Shown here: piece by piece, positions 1 through 11,579 of the stretch
How positions within the stretch are numbered: the first letter of the stretch is position 1
Layout: every line of letters begins with the position of its first letter
Source of the DNA: Forficula auricularia
Taxonomy: Eukaryota; Arthropoda; Insecta; Dermaptera; Forficulidae
Assembly (NCBI GenBank): GCA_024734495.1
Contig: JALMQS010000153.1
Span: 37,152,858-37,216,857, forward strand
DNA: 64,000 bases
Direction of reading: 5' to 3'
Notes under the pieces: model-generated
The model's input: the letters and a program-made list of their open reading frames with translations, nothing else
Database searches by the model: none
What the model was told of the DNA's origin: nothing
Translations under genes and position numbers: made by a program

Positions 1-925
1 AATTTTTTCACAATAAATCTTTGCTCTGAATGATTGGAGCATCCATAAGCTGCACAGCCATTCATCCTAATAATAAAAAAAGAACAAATGCTGTATTAAT
101 AGTAGATATTCATAAATATATAACCTCTAATATAACAATATAGAAAAAAGCATCTGACATTACCAAAAATGCATTAAGCTTCATTTTTTATGACTTATAT
201 ATATATATATTCAATTAACATAATTTTAATTATTTATATTGAATTAAATTTTAATTTGATAATTATTAATCAAAATAATAATGTAAACATCAGCCTGTCC
301 AATGTCAAATGCTTTGGCTTTGAAATAAATAATATAATGAAGTGAAACTTATCTGTTTTATAACTTTAAATGTCAAATAATTTAATAACAAATATTGGTA
401 CTTGAGAATAAAACTTATATATTGCTGAAATATAGAGAAAATCACTTTTTCTTGTTTTTTTAACATAGGAAGTAATGGAGATCATGTGATCATGGAACTT
501 AAAAATATGGCGGCTCGAGCTCTCAACCAATCAGAAATTGACCACGTATGGCCAGACTATGTTAAATGCAGTGACTATAGTATAACCTATAACCTATAAC
601 TGAATGACAAAGCGTTTAGAGAAAAAATTAAGGTGATTGTATATATGAAATGTTTGTATTAATTTGGGAAAGTATAATTGTTTTGAATGTATTTTGTTTC
701 CTTGTAGAGCTTAGCTGTAGTACATATTTACACACACACACACCGATTGAATTTTCGGGTAAGTATTTGCGCTGATGCTCACAATAACCGTTCAATTTTC
801 TTAAAATCAAGTCCTATATATCTTAAGGGCATTGAATACTTGAAATTGCCCATGTTTCAAAAAGTAATTGTAGTAGATAGTGTAGAACCAGTGGCGGCGC
901 GAGCCTTTTCTTTCCGGGCAGAAAA
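1..925. other. AT-rich stretch, no gene recognised
   Basis: Low-complexity A/T-rich DNA with short AT and CA runs (for example ACACACACAC near 730). No ORF with recognisable protein features, no tRNA boxes and no clear inverted repeats were seen. Confidence 0.5.
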
Positions 926-1960
926 ATTAACTTGGAAAAACCTGAAATGTATACAAAGGATCCCCCTGCGGTCTGAATTTTTGATTTTCATAGAAAAATA
1001 AACCATTAATTCCCAAGATATTTTTATCGATTATAATATAAGAGTATATAGAGAGACGAAATATGCTATTTGTTTTGATATAAATCGAAAAAATTTAACT
1101 TTGACACCCTCGAAAAAACCTGGAATTTATACAAAGGATCCCCCTTTGGTCTGAATCTTTGATTTTCATAGAAAAATAAACCATTAATTCCCATGATATT
1201 TTTTACCATTATAATATAAGAGTATTTAGAGAGACAAAATACGCTATTTGTTTATCGAAAAAATATAACTTAGAAACCCTCGAAAAAATCTGAAATTAAT
1301 ACAAAGCGTCTGAATTTTTGATTTTCATAGAAAAATAAACTATTACAGTAAAACCTCGTTTATCCGGCCCTCATTTATCCGGACCTCCGGATTATCCGGA
1401 TCGGATTTGTAGATATTTTTATTTTAATAAATGTTCACATAGATAATAATTTTTAACTCTGATAGCAAGAATGTAATTATAATATGAATGCTTAAAACAA
1501 ATGACAGTGGACCAATTCTTTGAAATGAAATGATGTGAAAAGTTATTTTATTTTTTTAACCTATGTATTTTTTAAACAATTCTATGTAATTTTGATATAA
1601 ACATGTATTTTTTTATCATAATAAATTCAAATTCGCTTATTTGAGGATTTATTTTGTTTTTATTACTCATATATCCGGATTTTCGATTATCCGGTTTTCC
1701 TTTAGTCCCAGTTAGTCCGGATAAACAAGGTTCTACTGTAATTCTAATTATGTTTTTATCGATTCTAATACAGGAGTATTTAGAGCGACAAAATACGGAA
1801 TTTGTTTTGATATAAATCGAAAAAGTTTTACTTAGACACCCTCGAAAAAATCTGAAAAGTATAGAAAGGGTTCCCTCTGTGTTCTGAATTTTTGATTTTC
1901 ATAGAAAAATAAACTATTAATTCCCAAGATATTTTAATCGATTCCAGTATAGCATTGTTG
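926..1960. repeat. Tandem repeat, about 170-178 bp units, interrupted
   Basis: At least four units share phrases such as CTGAATTTTTGATTTTCATA, GAAAAATAAACTATTAATTC and the related CTCGAAAAAATCTGAAA. Equivalent points fall near 941, 1119, 1289 and 1851, giving spacings of 178, 170 and, after removing the inserted element and one TA, about 167 bases. It behaves like a short satellite array or the internal repeat of a larger element. The short ORFs across it look like by-products of the repeat. Confidence 0.8.
1346..1738. mobile_element. pogo/Tigger-type MITE
   Basis: A 393 bp segment starting CAGTAAAACCTCGTTTATCC and ending in a matching inverted terminus (GGATAAACAAGGTTCTACTG), flanked on both sides by TA. 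TIRs of the form CAGTANAACCTCGNTTATCCGG with TA target duplication are characteristic of the pogo/Tigger branch of Tc1/mariner. There is no transposase inside, so it is non-autonomous. It splits the third unit of the surrounding tandem array and is therefore younger than the array. Confidence 0.8.
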
Positions 1961-2405
1961 CTATAACTAATATCTTCTCGCATCAATATCATTAAAAAGA
2001 AAAATAACGGAAATTTTATCTTTTTACACTCTTTATATTTTTCTTCAAATAAACAAAGTGTTTTTTTCACTGTTTTGTTGTTTTGGTGTCTTTGATAATA
2101 GCTTTTCTATTTTCCTTTGTGTTTGGATCATTTGATACGAGTGAGAACGAAGGCGTGATGCCTATTTGTCTTCGAGTTCCAAGGGTACTTTTGTCATGTA
2201 AATATTTACATGTATAAGAGTTGGTATATATATTAGGGGCATAATGGTTGACTGTAGTTGTCTTAAAAGCCCTTGAAATCCAAATAACTGATTTAGCATC
2301 AAAAGCAAACATGAAATTAAATCATAAATGCCTAAATTCTAACTTCAATTCATTGAGGTGATAAAAACCGCTCTAAATAATATTATAATAATTGGAAGAA
2401 AAAAT

Positions 2406-2410
<5 letters not shown>

Positions 2411-2451
<41 letters not shown>
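2411..2451. repeat. 41-base poly-T run
   Basis: An uninterrupted run of 41 T. It could be the poly-A tail of a minus-strand retroposed sequence or a mononucleotide microsatellite. No recognisable LINE or SINE body was seen to its right. Homopolymer length is assembly sensitive. Confidence 0.85.
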
Positions 2452-2452
<1 letters not shown>

Positions 2453-3189
2453 TTGTTCCTGCAAATTTTTGGGATTTGTGATTATAAACAGCGAGGTGGA
2501 AAGCTGAATCATGTCCCAAAGATATAGCTTAAAATTGTAAGAGAAAATCAAAAAGGGTGTCCTCTGATTGATTTAAGATGTTATTATTTAAGTTTACATA
2601 TCGTCGCCTTATGAGTGTAAACCTGCTAACTCACAACAGGGAAATTTTACAGGGCAGAGAAAAAATAAACAAAATTGAATATTGTAGTTATGGAAAGAAA
2701 CTATTTTTCAGATTTTTTTTCTACTACTTACGATCGTAATTTTAAGTAGCAGTTTTACTTGGACGATGCTGTATCTATTTTTCTTTCGAATGGTATTAAT
2801 ATGTCATATATGTTCAAAAATGGATTTAGCAGTTTTACACTCTAAGGCAACGATATATTTCAGAGGAGCAATCGTCCCCTCAAAAATCTGACTCACTCTA
2901 TCTAGCAAATTGGATTATTCGACACTTCGATTTCTGTGTTTAAACATCTAATTTCGGAAATGTTTTCAAATCCTTGTTTAATCATTCCAGAAGTTCTAAT
3001 GAAAGGCTTGCTGTTTCCTTTAGGCTTTAGGTGACCAGATTTGCCAACTGTAAACCAAGGAGAAAGAGATTAAATATCTTGAACTCAACCCAGGTGTTAT
3101 AGTATTAACAACACCACATACTAGAAGGAAGAGAAAAGAGTATTAAGAAAGAAGAACCCAAGTTTTCTGGAAGAAGATGGAACGAGAAG
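2452..3189. other. Intergenic, nothing recognised
   Basis: Unremarkable AT-rich sequence. No ORF, RNA box or inverted repeat could be supported. Confidence 0.4.
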
Positions 3190-3345
3190 GTATTTTTCAT
3201 TAAATTATTTCGATAATTTGTCAATTCTACTATAAAGTTAGTTGATCTCTTATCGGATTACCGAAAATGAAACCGGGTGGTGGCTAATCAGTTGACCGAC
3301 TGCCCCCCCATCCTCTAGGAAAACTCCCTAACTACGCCAATGCAG
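3190..3345 (+). repeat. Dispersed repeat, copy 1 (mate at about 30380)
   Basis: The run from AAATTATTTCG through GTTAGTTGATCTC, ATCGGATTACCGAAA, CTAGGAAAACTCC to AACTACGCCAATG is found again around 30385-30530 with moderate divergence and in the same orientation. The family was not recognised. Confidence 0.6.
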
Positions 3346-3415
3346 TCGAAGGAATGACAAAAGAGGCACTTGATAATGACTCCAGTATTAAGTCTCGAAA
3401 CGTTGTGGATTCTAA

Positions 3416-3890
3416 TTTTTTTTTATAATTATACTGATACAAGAAGAAGTTGAACCGAAAAGGTTCAATCTCTGAAGTCCGCTGTGGACCCTTGTATCTT
3501 GGAAATAAGAAGAGATTTAGGGATTGGGTCGGAGCTGAAGGTATTCGTGAATTCGTGTCTTGAAAGATTGAAGGCTATATGTTGCTGGGAAGACGGTCGG
3601 AGGAAGAGAGTTCCTAGTCATAGGGATAAACGAGTTGAATGCGTTTGTTCGGTTATTATCCAATTTAAGCGCGTAGGGGTGTTGAGTCCTAGAAAATCGG
3701 GTATTTTGCGCAAGTAAAGCCTTTGGAGGGATTTTTGATTTTATCTCTTCAGAACAAAAGCCGTGGTAGTATATATAAAAAAAGAGAAAGGGCGGAGACA
3801 GAACTACGATGGGCTAGGGAGTCGAGAGGGTCAGTTAATGTTAAATCTCCTATCAATGAGTCTTATAAGAATATTTGATCGAAAACTTCT
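3416..3890 (-). pseudogene. Jockey/CR1-like LINE, 3' end fragment
   Basis: Read on the minus strand, this encodes broken pieces of the C-terminal tail of a non-LTR retrotransposon polymerase, matching the larger copy at 33.5-34.7 kb. Visible pieces are DPLDSLAHR, IPPKALLAQ, YALKLDNNRTNAF, IPM followed by NSLPPTVFPATYSLQSFKTR. At least one frame change and a stop interrupt it. A T9 run at 3416-3424 marks the poly-A tail, and a 3' UTR resembling that of the 34.6 kb copy precedes it. It is 5' truncated, as is usual for LINE insertions. ORFs on the plus strand here are shadows. Confidence 0.8.
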
Positions 3891-3989
3891 AACCAAGATA
3901 GTTTCAGCTAAAACTTCTCTTTTGATTTGCAAAAATCCTACGAAGATATTATTAGTTTAAATTATTGAAAAGAAATTGGATTTTGTATC

Positions 3990-4610
3990 CAAAGCAGCCT
4001 AAGATCCACTGGAAGCCATAACTCGCTACGGAGTTGAAGCTCGACAATGAGCAAATACTCTATTTATTATACAGGATTTTTCAGGATGAAGTAAATATTT
4101 TAGGAGGTGGTAGTATAGAAGAATTGCAATAAAAAAAATGCTACATAACATGTGTCCAATTTTTATTGAGTACAGAGATACAGCTGAGTTCAATGCATTT
4201 TCGTTCCGTGACTTGGTGCACCGGTTGCAATGGGTTTCTATGTGCGTATTTATCGAATGTCAACAGTAGAGTTTTGATGTTCAAGCTGTGAAGTTGTGCT
4301 TTATTTTACATTGAAGTTTTCATTGTGATTTGTTGGCCAAGTCTACTGTACTGTAGCGTGTAAACATGCCGCACGTATTTACACATGCTGAATATGCTGA
4401 TATTGAGTTACATACTAACAACTGTATCTCTGTACTCACACATGTTATATGGCATTTTTTATTGCAACTCGTTTATACTTCGAGCTTCTAAAATACTTAC
4501 TATCCCTCCTGAAACACCCTGTATACTACTACTAATACTACACTACTCCATTTGCTAAGTTTCGCGCTTTATCTCCGTAGCGCGTTGTCACTTCCAGTGG
4601 ACGACCGGGG
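3990..4610. mobile_element. Nested inverted-repeat element with DUF4817-like start
   Basis: An outer inverted repeat (TCCACTGGAAG near 4003 and CTTCCAGTGGA near 4590) encloses a TA-flanked inner element, about 4072-4521. Its termini are ACAGGATTTTTCAGGATG and, inverted, ACAGGGTGTTTCAGGAGG. Sub-terminal arms (TTGCAATAAAAAAAATGC and its inverse near 4460) extend the pairing. An ATG at 4366 opens a short frame beginning MPHVFTHAEYADIE. This resembles the start of the insect DUF4817-type helix-turn-helix proteins often found inside transposons. Non-autonomous and decayed. Confidence 0.6.
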
Positions 4611-5640
4611 AAAGAGTGACGAATTACGGATCTCGCTGGCCAACTGGGGAATGGCATATCCGTTTCCCAGCAGACGGTTACGGATTACATTTTAATGTTA
4701 CTAGAAAAAATAAAATTGAATTTCAATTGTTGCCGTGTCGGAGGTCAACTAATATCTCATCATTTTTTAGAGAGAGCTAGGACCCCCTCCATACATAAAC
4801 AAAAGCAATCGAACCTCTCTAACGAGATTATTGTCCAGAATTTGAATTTATTGGATCAAAAGGTCGGATAAGGGTAGATAAATTTAGAATTGCTTTTAGA
4901 GCACTCAGGATATCAAAAAAAAAAAAATATTTTTATTAGATTCTTTTTTTTATGTTTTACTGGAGAGTTTCGGCTACTTTTTTCGTAGTCTTTTTTATGG
5001 TGAAGTGGAAAATATTTAAAAGAATAAACATTCGGCTGAGAGGATAGAAACGACACTTCGCTGAAAAATGTTCAAGATTCAAACGATAAAATGATTTGAG
5101 GTTAATAATTTTTCGTCTATTATCTAAAAAAAATCTGGTGTGATTTATATATGTCACGTTTACATATCCTTAAATTAAATAATTAAAAATATTGTTGTTC
5201 TGATACATGCAAATTTTTTGAGGTAGAAAGTTGAAATTTTGGAGAAAGGAGGAATTTATTAATTAAAATATGAACACCAATTTTGAGCACATGGATTACA
5301 ACCCTTTAATACTACCACATATAAAAATAAAATGTTTTTATTATCCACCTACATCTATCTATCTAATATAAAATTATGGCTTCTTTTTTTGTATATTCAG
5401 TTTGGTTATTAAGAATGGATCAGATTAGCAAATATCACCCCAAACTCTTGTAAAGTTTTCACCTTCAATTAAAAACCTTCTTCGGTAAAATGGATTAAGA
5501 AATTTAGAGTTTATAATACAATTTGTTCAAATAGATGTCTACAAGAGAAAGGTATATACCTAAATATCTTATAAGACTTCTAATGTTCACTGTGCTTAAA
5601 AATGTCTGAAACGTGGGATAAAATCAGTTTCAATAATGAT
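4611..5640. other. AT-rich intergenic stretch
   Basis: No ORF with protein-like composition. The short open frames here are AT-rich and lack any recognisable motif. A short A-run occurs near 4916. Confidence 0.4.
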
Positions 5641-5644
5641 AATA

Positions 5645-5935
5645 TAATACCCCCTGTTGACCGGGGGCTAGAATTGGTTTACAGTATCCCCTGCTTTTCG
5701 TAAGAGGCGACTAAAACGGGTTCAGTTAACTCATTCGTAAAAAACATTTTATAAAAATTGAGTCGGAGCCTAAGGTACTATAGCTACCTATATAAAAATT
5801 GTTGCATAGTTTCAAGGGGCTATTGAAATGAATGGTTTTTGAGAAAGGGGTGCGGATAGAAGGTTTGAAGTCTCTGCCTGGTGTACCATATACCTATCTT
5901 CCAGTTCAAGCATGTCAAAGATAAGTCCAGACGAA
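5645..5935 (+). repeat. Dispersed repeat fragment (GGCGACTAAAA type)
   Basis: Contains CAGTATCCCCTGCTTTTCGT followed by AAGAGGCGACTAAAACGGG, a phrase I associate with widely dispersed arthropod repeats, though I cannot name the family from sequence alone. The GC content is higher than its surroundings. No reading frame. Confidence 0.35.
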
Positions 5936-6870
5936 ATTTAGTAGAATAAAAATTGTTCTCGCTGAGGAACTATTAAAATAGTAATAATACAAAAAAGGAA
6001 TAAATAAAGATGATTCGAGAAACTTTGGACTAATTCATTTCTAAAAACTCTCAATATATAAGATTGGAAATAACTAAGAGTGCTATAGACAAGTCATAGC
6101 TTGCATATACCAATAGAATTAGGATAAAATTAAGATATATCTTAAAAGTTCATCCTGGTGCCAGAATGTTTCTATTTTCAAAAAAAAGTGACTAAAATAT
6201 AGGATTGTGTGGCTTCAGAACTTGCATTTGAAAAATGGGATTTTTATAAATTTCTTGAGTAAGCCGAAATTTGTCAAACAGAATTTGTATTTATAAACTG
6301 CACCCTATCATCAAGTTTCATATCAACACTTAATAAAAACAATCACGAAGTTATCAAAATTTACAGAAACTGTACTAAGTAGGTAAATTACTTTTGTTCC
6401 ATTTTTTAATTAAATAAAACATTTTCTTGTTGAAGCTTCGGTGGTCAGGTATAGATGATCTAGATTCTAGACCTAGCTAGACCTACACAATATTAAAATC
6501 TCAAAATTCGTTAGAAAATTATTTCACTTTTCTAGATTAAGCTCTTTTGTGGAAAAATAAATCGCTAAATTTATTGAAAGCGTACTGCATCTTAAGAAAA
6601 ATTTTCAATTTTCCCTCAAACGTTTCAAACATTTTTAAAGCTAAAAGCAAAAACCAATTGAAATTTTTTTTTAGAAAACTCAAAAAGCCTACCGAGTTAT
6701 TCTCTCTACTAACTCCTTTATTATTATATTATTGCTTCATAAAAACTCTCCAAATAGAATGAATTCTAAGATCAAACCATTCGACTATTAATAATAATAA
6801 AAGATTCCAACTCTCACTGAACGACTATTTTAGTTTCTACGTCTCATAATGAACTAATATTATACCATTA
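5936..6870. other. AT-rich intergenic stretch
   Basis: Nothing supportable. The open frame near 6547-6762 is lysine, asparagine and phenylalanine rich, as expected by chance at this base composition. Confidence 0.4.
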
Positions 6871-6875
6871 AACTA

Positions 6876-6940
6876 AGGTTGGAGTTGGTGGTGTTTCGCC
6901 AAGGAGAGGTCTCCTTGTGAGACACCACCAACTCCAACCT
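6876..6940. repeat. Perfect hairpin, 19 bp arms
   Basis: AGGTTGGAGTTGGTGGTGT at 6876-6894 and its exact inverse ACACCACCAACTCCAACCT at 6922-6940 flank a short loop that itself contains CAAGGAGA/TCTCCTTG. The right arm and following AATTTAATT reappear at about 27508-27535. Confidence 0.85.
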
Positions 6941-7639
6941 AATTTAATTTTAGCAATGTTTCACTATAAACCCGCGTTCCCTAAATTTGATTAATATTAT
7001 ACCAAATAATATTTTCTCCTTTTGTACTAATTAATCATCAATATGTGCTTTACTGAATTTACATTATTCTAGATTCGATCAAAGGGCATCTCTTTTAATT
7101 ATCCTACAAATAACATTGATAACTAATTAATACTACTAATAATATATTTCTATTATTATATAACGTTATTTCGAAATGAATTGATTGACGAGATTACAAT
7201 ATATTAACTAATTAAAAAAATAATTATGGGAAATAAGCTTTTCATTAATTCTTGTTCACAAACGGTCACTTATGTACAGTTCTATGGTTATCTCTCACTG
7301 GGTACTTTGAAGTGCTTACCTTTTATTCTAACAGCATTAAAATTAGATAGCGTTCAATAAATTTTCATTATTTTCATTAATTAAATACTATAGAATTTTA
7401 GTTATTCAGCATAATATACCTACATATATTTGTTGGGAAATTGGGTGCAACCCGGGTGGTATTACTGCTTTTTGATGTCAATGTTAGACCAGGAGGTTTA
7501 AGTTCAAGCCTCACTCGCGACAGAATAAAATTTGATGGGCTAAAATGCGGGCCATTCACTAACTCTACGAACACATAATAAAATTATCATATAACATACC
7601 CAGTGGCTAAATGGAGTGTAGTATCTGAGACCATATATA

Positions 7640-8339
7640 CAGGGTGGGGCATAAAGATCTACTGCCAAATTTTGAAGGGGTATAAAAAAATGAAAAAAAT
7701 TTAACTAGGGAAAAAAATCTGAATATATTTTGAAAAGAAAATGAAAAAAATTTTTTATTAATGTGTTTTAAACATTATCAGACAAAAAAAGGGAGTGGGG
7801 TCAAAAATTAAAATTCTAGCTCTTTTGACCAAACTCAACAAAATTTTGTATACATATTCTGTGGGCCCCCAAAAAGCTAGAAATACAAAAAATCTAATCA
7901 CTCAAAATGGGGGGATGGTCAAAAATGAAAATTCTAGCCCTTTTGACCAAACTCAACCAAATTTTCTATACATATTCTGTGCACACCCAGAAGGCTAGAA
8001 ATGCAAAAACTAACCAAATTTTGTATACATAGTTTGGTCAAAAGGGCTAGAATTTTCATTTTTTTGCCCCCCCCCCCCCTCCCCATTTTGGGAGATTAGT
8101 TTTTGCATTTCTAGCCTTCTGGGGTCCACAGAATATGTATACAAAATTTTGTTGAGTTTGGTCCAAAGAACTAGATTTTACTTCTTCACCCCCCCCCCCC
8201 TGATAATGTTTAAAACACATTAAAAAAAAATTATTTCATTTTCTTTTCAAAAATATATTCAGATTTTTTCCTAGTTAAATTTTTTCATTTTTTTACACCT
8301 GCTTCCAAAATATGGTGAGATCTGTATGCCCTCACCCTG
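7640..8339. mobile_element. TA-flanked foldback element
   Basis: Begins CAGGGTG and ends CACCCTG, each next to TA. The arms pair over most of the 700 bp: CTGAATATATTTTGAAAAG against its inverse near 8250, then GTTTTAAACATTATCAG, then CCAAACTCAACAAAATTTTG. The arm sequence CAAACTCAACCAAATTTT is shared with the larger inverted repeat at 57.3-58.9 kb and with 9.6-10.0 kb. No coding content; short ORFs here follow the repeat. Confidence 0.75.
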
Positions 8340-9610
8340 TATAATATTTCAAGGCACATTCATTAAAAATTTACAAATTAGATCCAATTAAAATATTTTC
8401 AATGAACAAGATTTTTTAAGAGAATCGATTTTTCCTGATTTTCTACTGGATTCATTACATTTCTAAACATGCCAAAAACTTTCCGGTCAGCTGGCGGGCT
8501 AAGCTTGGCGCTCGTCCCGAGTAAAATCATTATCAAGAACTATTTTTTCCGTTCTGATATCGAAACGTTTATACAGAGTCGGATATAGGAATTTTGGCAA
8601 GGGAGGGAGGGGGGGGGGTGCAAGCTTTAATTTTTCGCAGTCCCCCCCCCAAATGCTATATAAAACAAGTAAAGTGTGATGAAAAATAGTAAATGGGTTA
8701 TAATAAACAACACCATGTGGTTTTATTAAATTTTAACACCATTGTATCTTAAAATTACATTACAAAAAATTTCCTGCTTCCCTAAATTGTGGCGCATCTT
8801 AAAATTTGCCGCGGGGCAGGTGACCCCTGCCCCCCCCTCCCCTAGATCCGGTCCTGCTTTTGTATTTTTATGTCAAAATGCTGATTAGGTTTTGAGCTTT
8901 CTAGCTTTATAACTTCCTGCTGAATAAATATGGAACTATCGTACTGCTATATATAGTGAATGAGCTAAAATTTAGCAAACAAAGATAATTATATTGCCTA
9001 TTCCTTTGGACCAAGTTTCAGCTCAAAAGTTAACCAATAAAAAAGAAGCTGAATCTTTGTTCAAATTTACAGACAAAAATTGACATGGGCACCAACCCTT
9101 GGACACGCCCCGCCCTCTGCAACTAGGCCCTGAGGGGTGGCTTACCTTGGGGGGCAGCGTCTCGAGACGGCCATTAGCTATGCACTGGCCAATCAGATCG
9201 TTTGGATAATATATACAAATTTACATGCATACTTTTCCATTTTATATAAATATTGATAGATAGATATAAAAAATAAATAAATATATTCTCAATGGAAATT
9301 TGGAAAAATAGTTGCTTTTAAAATGGAAATATAAAGCAACTTTAAATAACTATAAAAACTAGTTGGTAATTAGTTCCTTTATAATTCTTTTTCAAAGCAA
9401 CTATATTTCTAGGTTTTCATAGATAAATGGAGAATTTCTTCCGAAATCTTTGGATGTTTAATAAATAAATAATAAATAATAAAAGTAAAATTACGAGGTA
9501 TTATTAAAAAAATTGTCACCTTGAACAAACACGTATCTCGTAAAAAGTTATAAATAATAAATAAATTATTTCAATATGAAAAAAAAAATTAATAATATGT
9601 GTATATATAT
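8340..9610. other. Intergenic with decayed repeat debris
   Basis: AT-rich with G- and C-runs near 8600 and 8830. Around 8520-8575 there is a long hairpin followed by CGAAACGTTT, a very decayed version of the hammerhead-like signature seen elsewhere. No ORF of note. Confidence 0.4.
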
Positions 9611-9613
9611 ATA

Positions 9614-10030
9614 TGTTGGAGTAAAAACCCGTTTTTATTAAGAAAAGGTTCTTACTAGTTAAAACGCTTTTCTCAGAATACCTTTGTTGCAACTTGGATT
9701 TACTGATGTTGGTTGAGTTTGGTTCAAAGGTCTAGAATCTTCATTTTTTACCTCCCGGCTCATTTTGGATGTTTATTTAAAAAAAAAATTTAAACGAAAA
9801 TGTCAAAAATTACATCCTCTACAACTTTGCTTCTAATTTTTGACTTTTTCGTTAAAAAAAATCTTGAAAATAAACATCCAAAATGAGGTGGAAGGTTAAA
9901 AATGAAGATTCTAGACCTTTGATCCAAACTCAACCAACATCAGTAAATTCTAGTTGCCACAATATTCAGTGAAACGCGTTTTAACTGGTAAGAATCCGTT
10001 CTTACTAAAAACAGGATTTTTACTGGAACA
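9614..10030. mobile_element. Foldback MITE
   Basis: TGTTGGAGTAAAAACCCG at the left end and its near inverse TTTTTACTGGAACA at the right end. The arms contain GTTCTTACTAGTTAAAACG, GATGTTGGTTGAGTTTGG and GGTCTAGAATCTTCATTTTT in inverse order on the other side. Flanked by TATA repeats. No coding content. Confidence 0.75.
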
Positions 10031-10102
10031 TATATATATATTTAAATATTTAGATATACCTAAATAGGAAACAAGAACAAACATCAAACCATTGTATACA
10101 AC

Positions 10103-10222
10103 TACCCTGTTAGCACACTTGGTCTAGAACATGTTTTATAGACATTGGAAGATTTTCTAGACGTCTTAAAGACAATAATAGCTGAATAAGACATCTTCTA
10201 GAGCGAGTGTGCTTTCTGGGTA
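10103..10222. mobile_element. Short palindromic MITE, about 120 bp
   Basis: ACCCTGTTAGCACACT at the left pairs with AGTGTGCTTTCTGGGT at the right, and TCTAGA lies inside each end. It is a compact non-autonomous DNA element of unassigned superfamily. Confidence 0.65.
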
Positions 10223-10483
10223 ACAAGCCTTTAAACATTTATACAACTACAAAACAAAAACAGAACATTTTAAGAAATCTAATGTGTATATACAGAATCC
10301 AAAGTAAAACATGCAAACAAAACAACATTAATAATTACCTACTATATTGGAACAAAATTCCAACTTCTGCAAAACAGAATAAAACAACACTAGAATCATT
10401 TGTCACGATAAAAGATTAAATTTTAAAGTAAAAAATTTCTTTGGCGTGTAGTTTCACCTCAAAGCAAAACCCTTGGCTCATTT

Positions 10484-11188
10484 TTAACCGACTTCAAAAA
10501 AGGAGGAGGTTCTCTATTCGACTGAATTTTTTTTTTTTTTTTTTTGTGCCTATGTTACCTCATATCTCCGCCAATTGTCAACCGATTTTGAAATTTTTTT
10601 GCATTGGGTCCAGTCTAGCTTCCGATTGGTCCCATTTTTTGATAGGTATTAGACCTTTTTTATTAGGTTTGTTTAGACCTAACCTCTTTGTTTATGAACC
10701 GATTTCGATGGTTCTTTTTTTATCCGAAAGGGGGTGTCTTAGGGATGGTGTCATATTAATTTGGTCAAGTTCTGATGATATAATCACTATTAATAACATC
10801 ACTAAAAGAGAAAAATAAAAATTTTTAAGAAAAAAATAAAAACCGACTTCAAAAAATTAAATGCAACAAATAAAATACACTAAAAGGTATAAAATAATTA
10901 TTATCTTATTTAGTTACAACTAAACGACGAAATATTAACACGAAATTACTTTTTGAAGTTGGTGCCAAACATATACCTTTTATGAATCGCACTCGACGGA
11001 TCTTACTTAGTACGTTTGACGGGTACGCTCGCTTATAGGTATAGTTTGTTTGGCACCGACTTTAAAAAGTAATTTCGTGTTAATATTTCGTCGTTTAGTT
11101 GTAGCTAAATAAGATAATAATTGTTTTATACCTTTTAGTGTATTTTATTTGTTGCATTTAATTTTTTGAAGTCGGTTTTATTTTTTCT
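10484..11188. mobile_element. ACCGACTTCAAAAAA foldback family, copy 1
   Basis: Starts ACCGACTTCAAAAAAGGAGG and ends TTTTTTGAAGTCGGT. The right half (about 10841-11182) is a large hairpin whose arms contain GCAACAAATAAAATACACTA, AACTAAACGACGAAATATTA and a GGTGCCAAACA/TTTGGCACC pair. The left half is a unique body containing AACCGATTTTG and GGAAAGGGGGT-like phrases. The same architecture recurs at 37.6 and 61.8 kb. The 125-codon ORF at 10441 runs through this repeat and has no recognisable domain. Confidence 0.75.
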
Positions 11189-11325
11189 TAAAAATTTTTA
11201 TTGCCACTTGTGTTCAGTTGTCAAGTTGGAGTGAATAGAACCCTTCTAGCATGTAATAAAATTATCCATAACAATCCACATTCATTAGGAAACACCCCCG
11301 TGATCATCCAAATATATATTAACTT

Positions 11326-11551
11326 TGAAAGTTTATAATAGGAAAATAAGGACAAGTTTTTATGTGTGACTTTTTTATTTATCAGCCAACGTTTCGTCGA
11401 CTTTGCCGACTTCTTCAGGGTTCAATTGACGAATGTGTGGCATGACTATTTGAAGCCCTGAACAAGTTGGCAAAGTCGACGAAACGTTGGCTGATAAATA
11501 AAAAAGTCACACATAAAAACTTGTCCTTATTTTCTTATTATAAACTTTCAA
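11326..11551. mobile_element. Foldback with hammerhead-like core in each arm
   Basis: Arms of about 95 bp are nearly perfect inverses (ACTTGTCCTTATTTTC, GTGTGACTTTTTTATTTATC, CAACGTTTCGTCGACTTTGC). The outer ends are TTGAAAGTTTATAATA and its inverse. Each arm, read toward the outside, contains CTGAAGA or CTGAACA, a GTCGGC/GTCGAC stem and GAAACGTT, the order of a type I hammerhead ribozyme. Such motifs are known from Penelope-like retroelements, and inverted terminal copies are typical of those elements; that origin is inferred. Confidence 0.7.
11384..11423 (-). ncRNA. Hammerhead ribozyme-like motif (left arm)
   Basis: On the minus strand the order is GAACC, CTGAAGA, one extra A, GTCGGC-AAA-GTCGAC (6 bp stem II with one G-U), GAA, ACGTT and GGCTG. 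All hammerhead core positions (CUGANGA, GAA, A15.1-U16.1, H17=U) are present. Stem I is weak (two pairs, then a mismatch), and stem III is the minimal ACGU type reported for Penelope-like elements. The copy in the opposite arm (11454-11492, plus) has a perfect AGCC/GGCT stem I but CTGAACA, which loses the essential G8. Confidence 0.45.
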
Positions 11552-11579
11552 ATTAATACAAATTATGGACGGAAATAAT

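Noticed and set aside
926..1960. CRISPR-like array from regularly spaced repeats
   Set aside because: Units of about 175 bp without unique spacers in a eukaryotic repeat context; this is a satellite.
2345..2551. Poly-lysine protein on the minus strand
   Set aside because: Lysines come from the T41 run; low-complexity artefact.
10441..10818. 125-codon ORF as a gene
   Set aside because: It runs through the body of a dispersed foldback family present three times here and has no domain.
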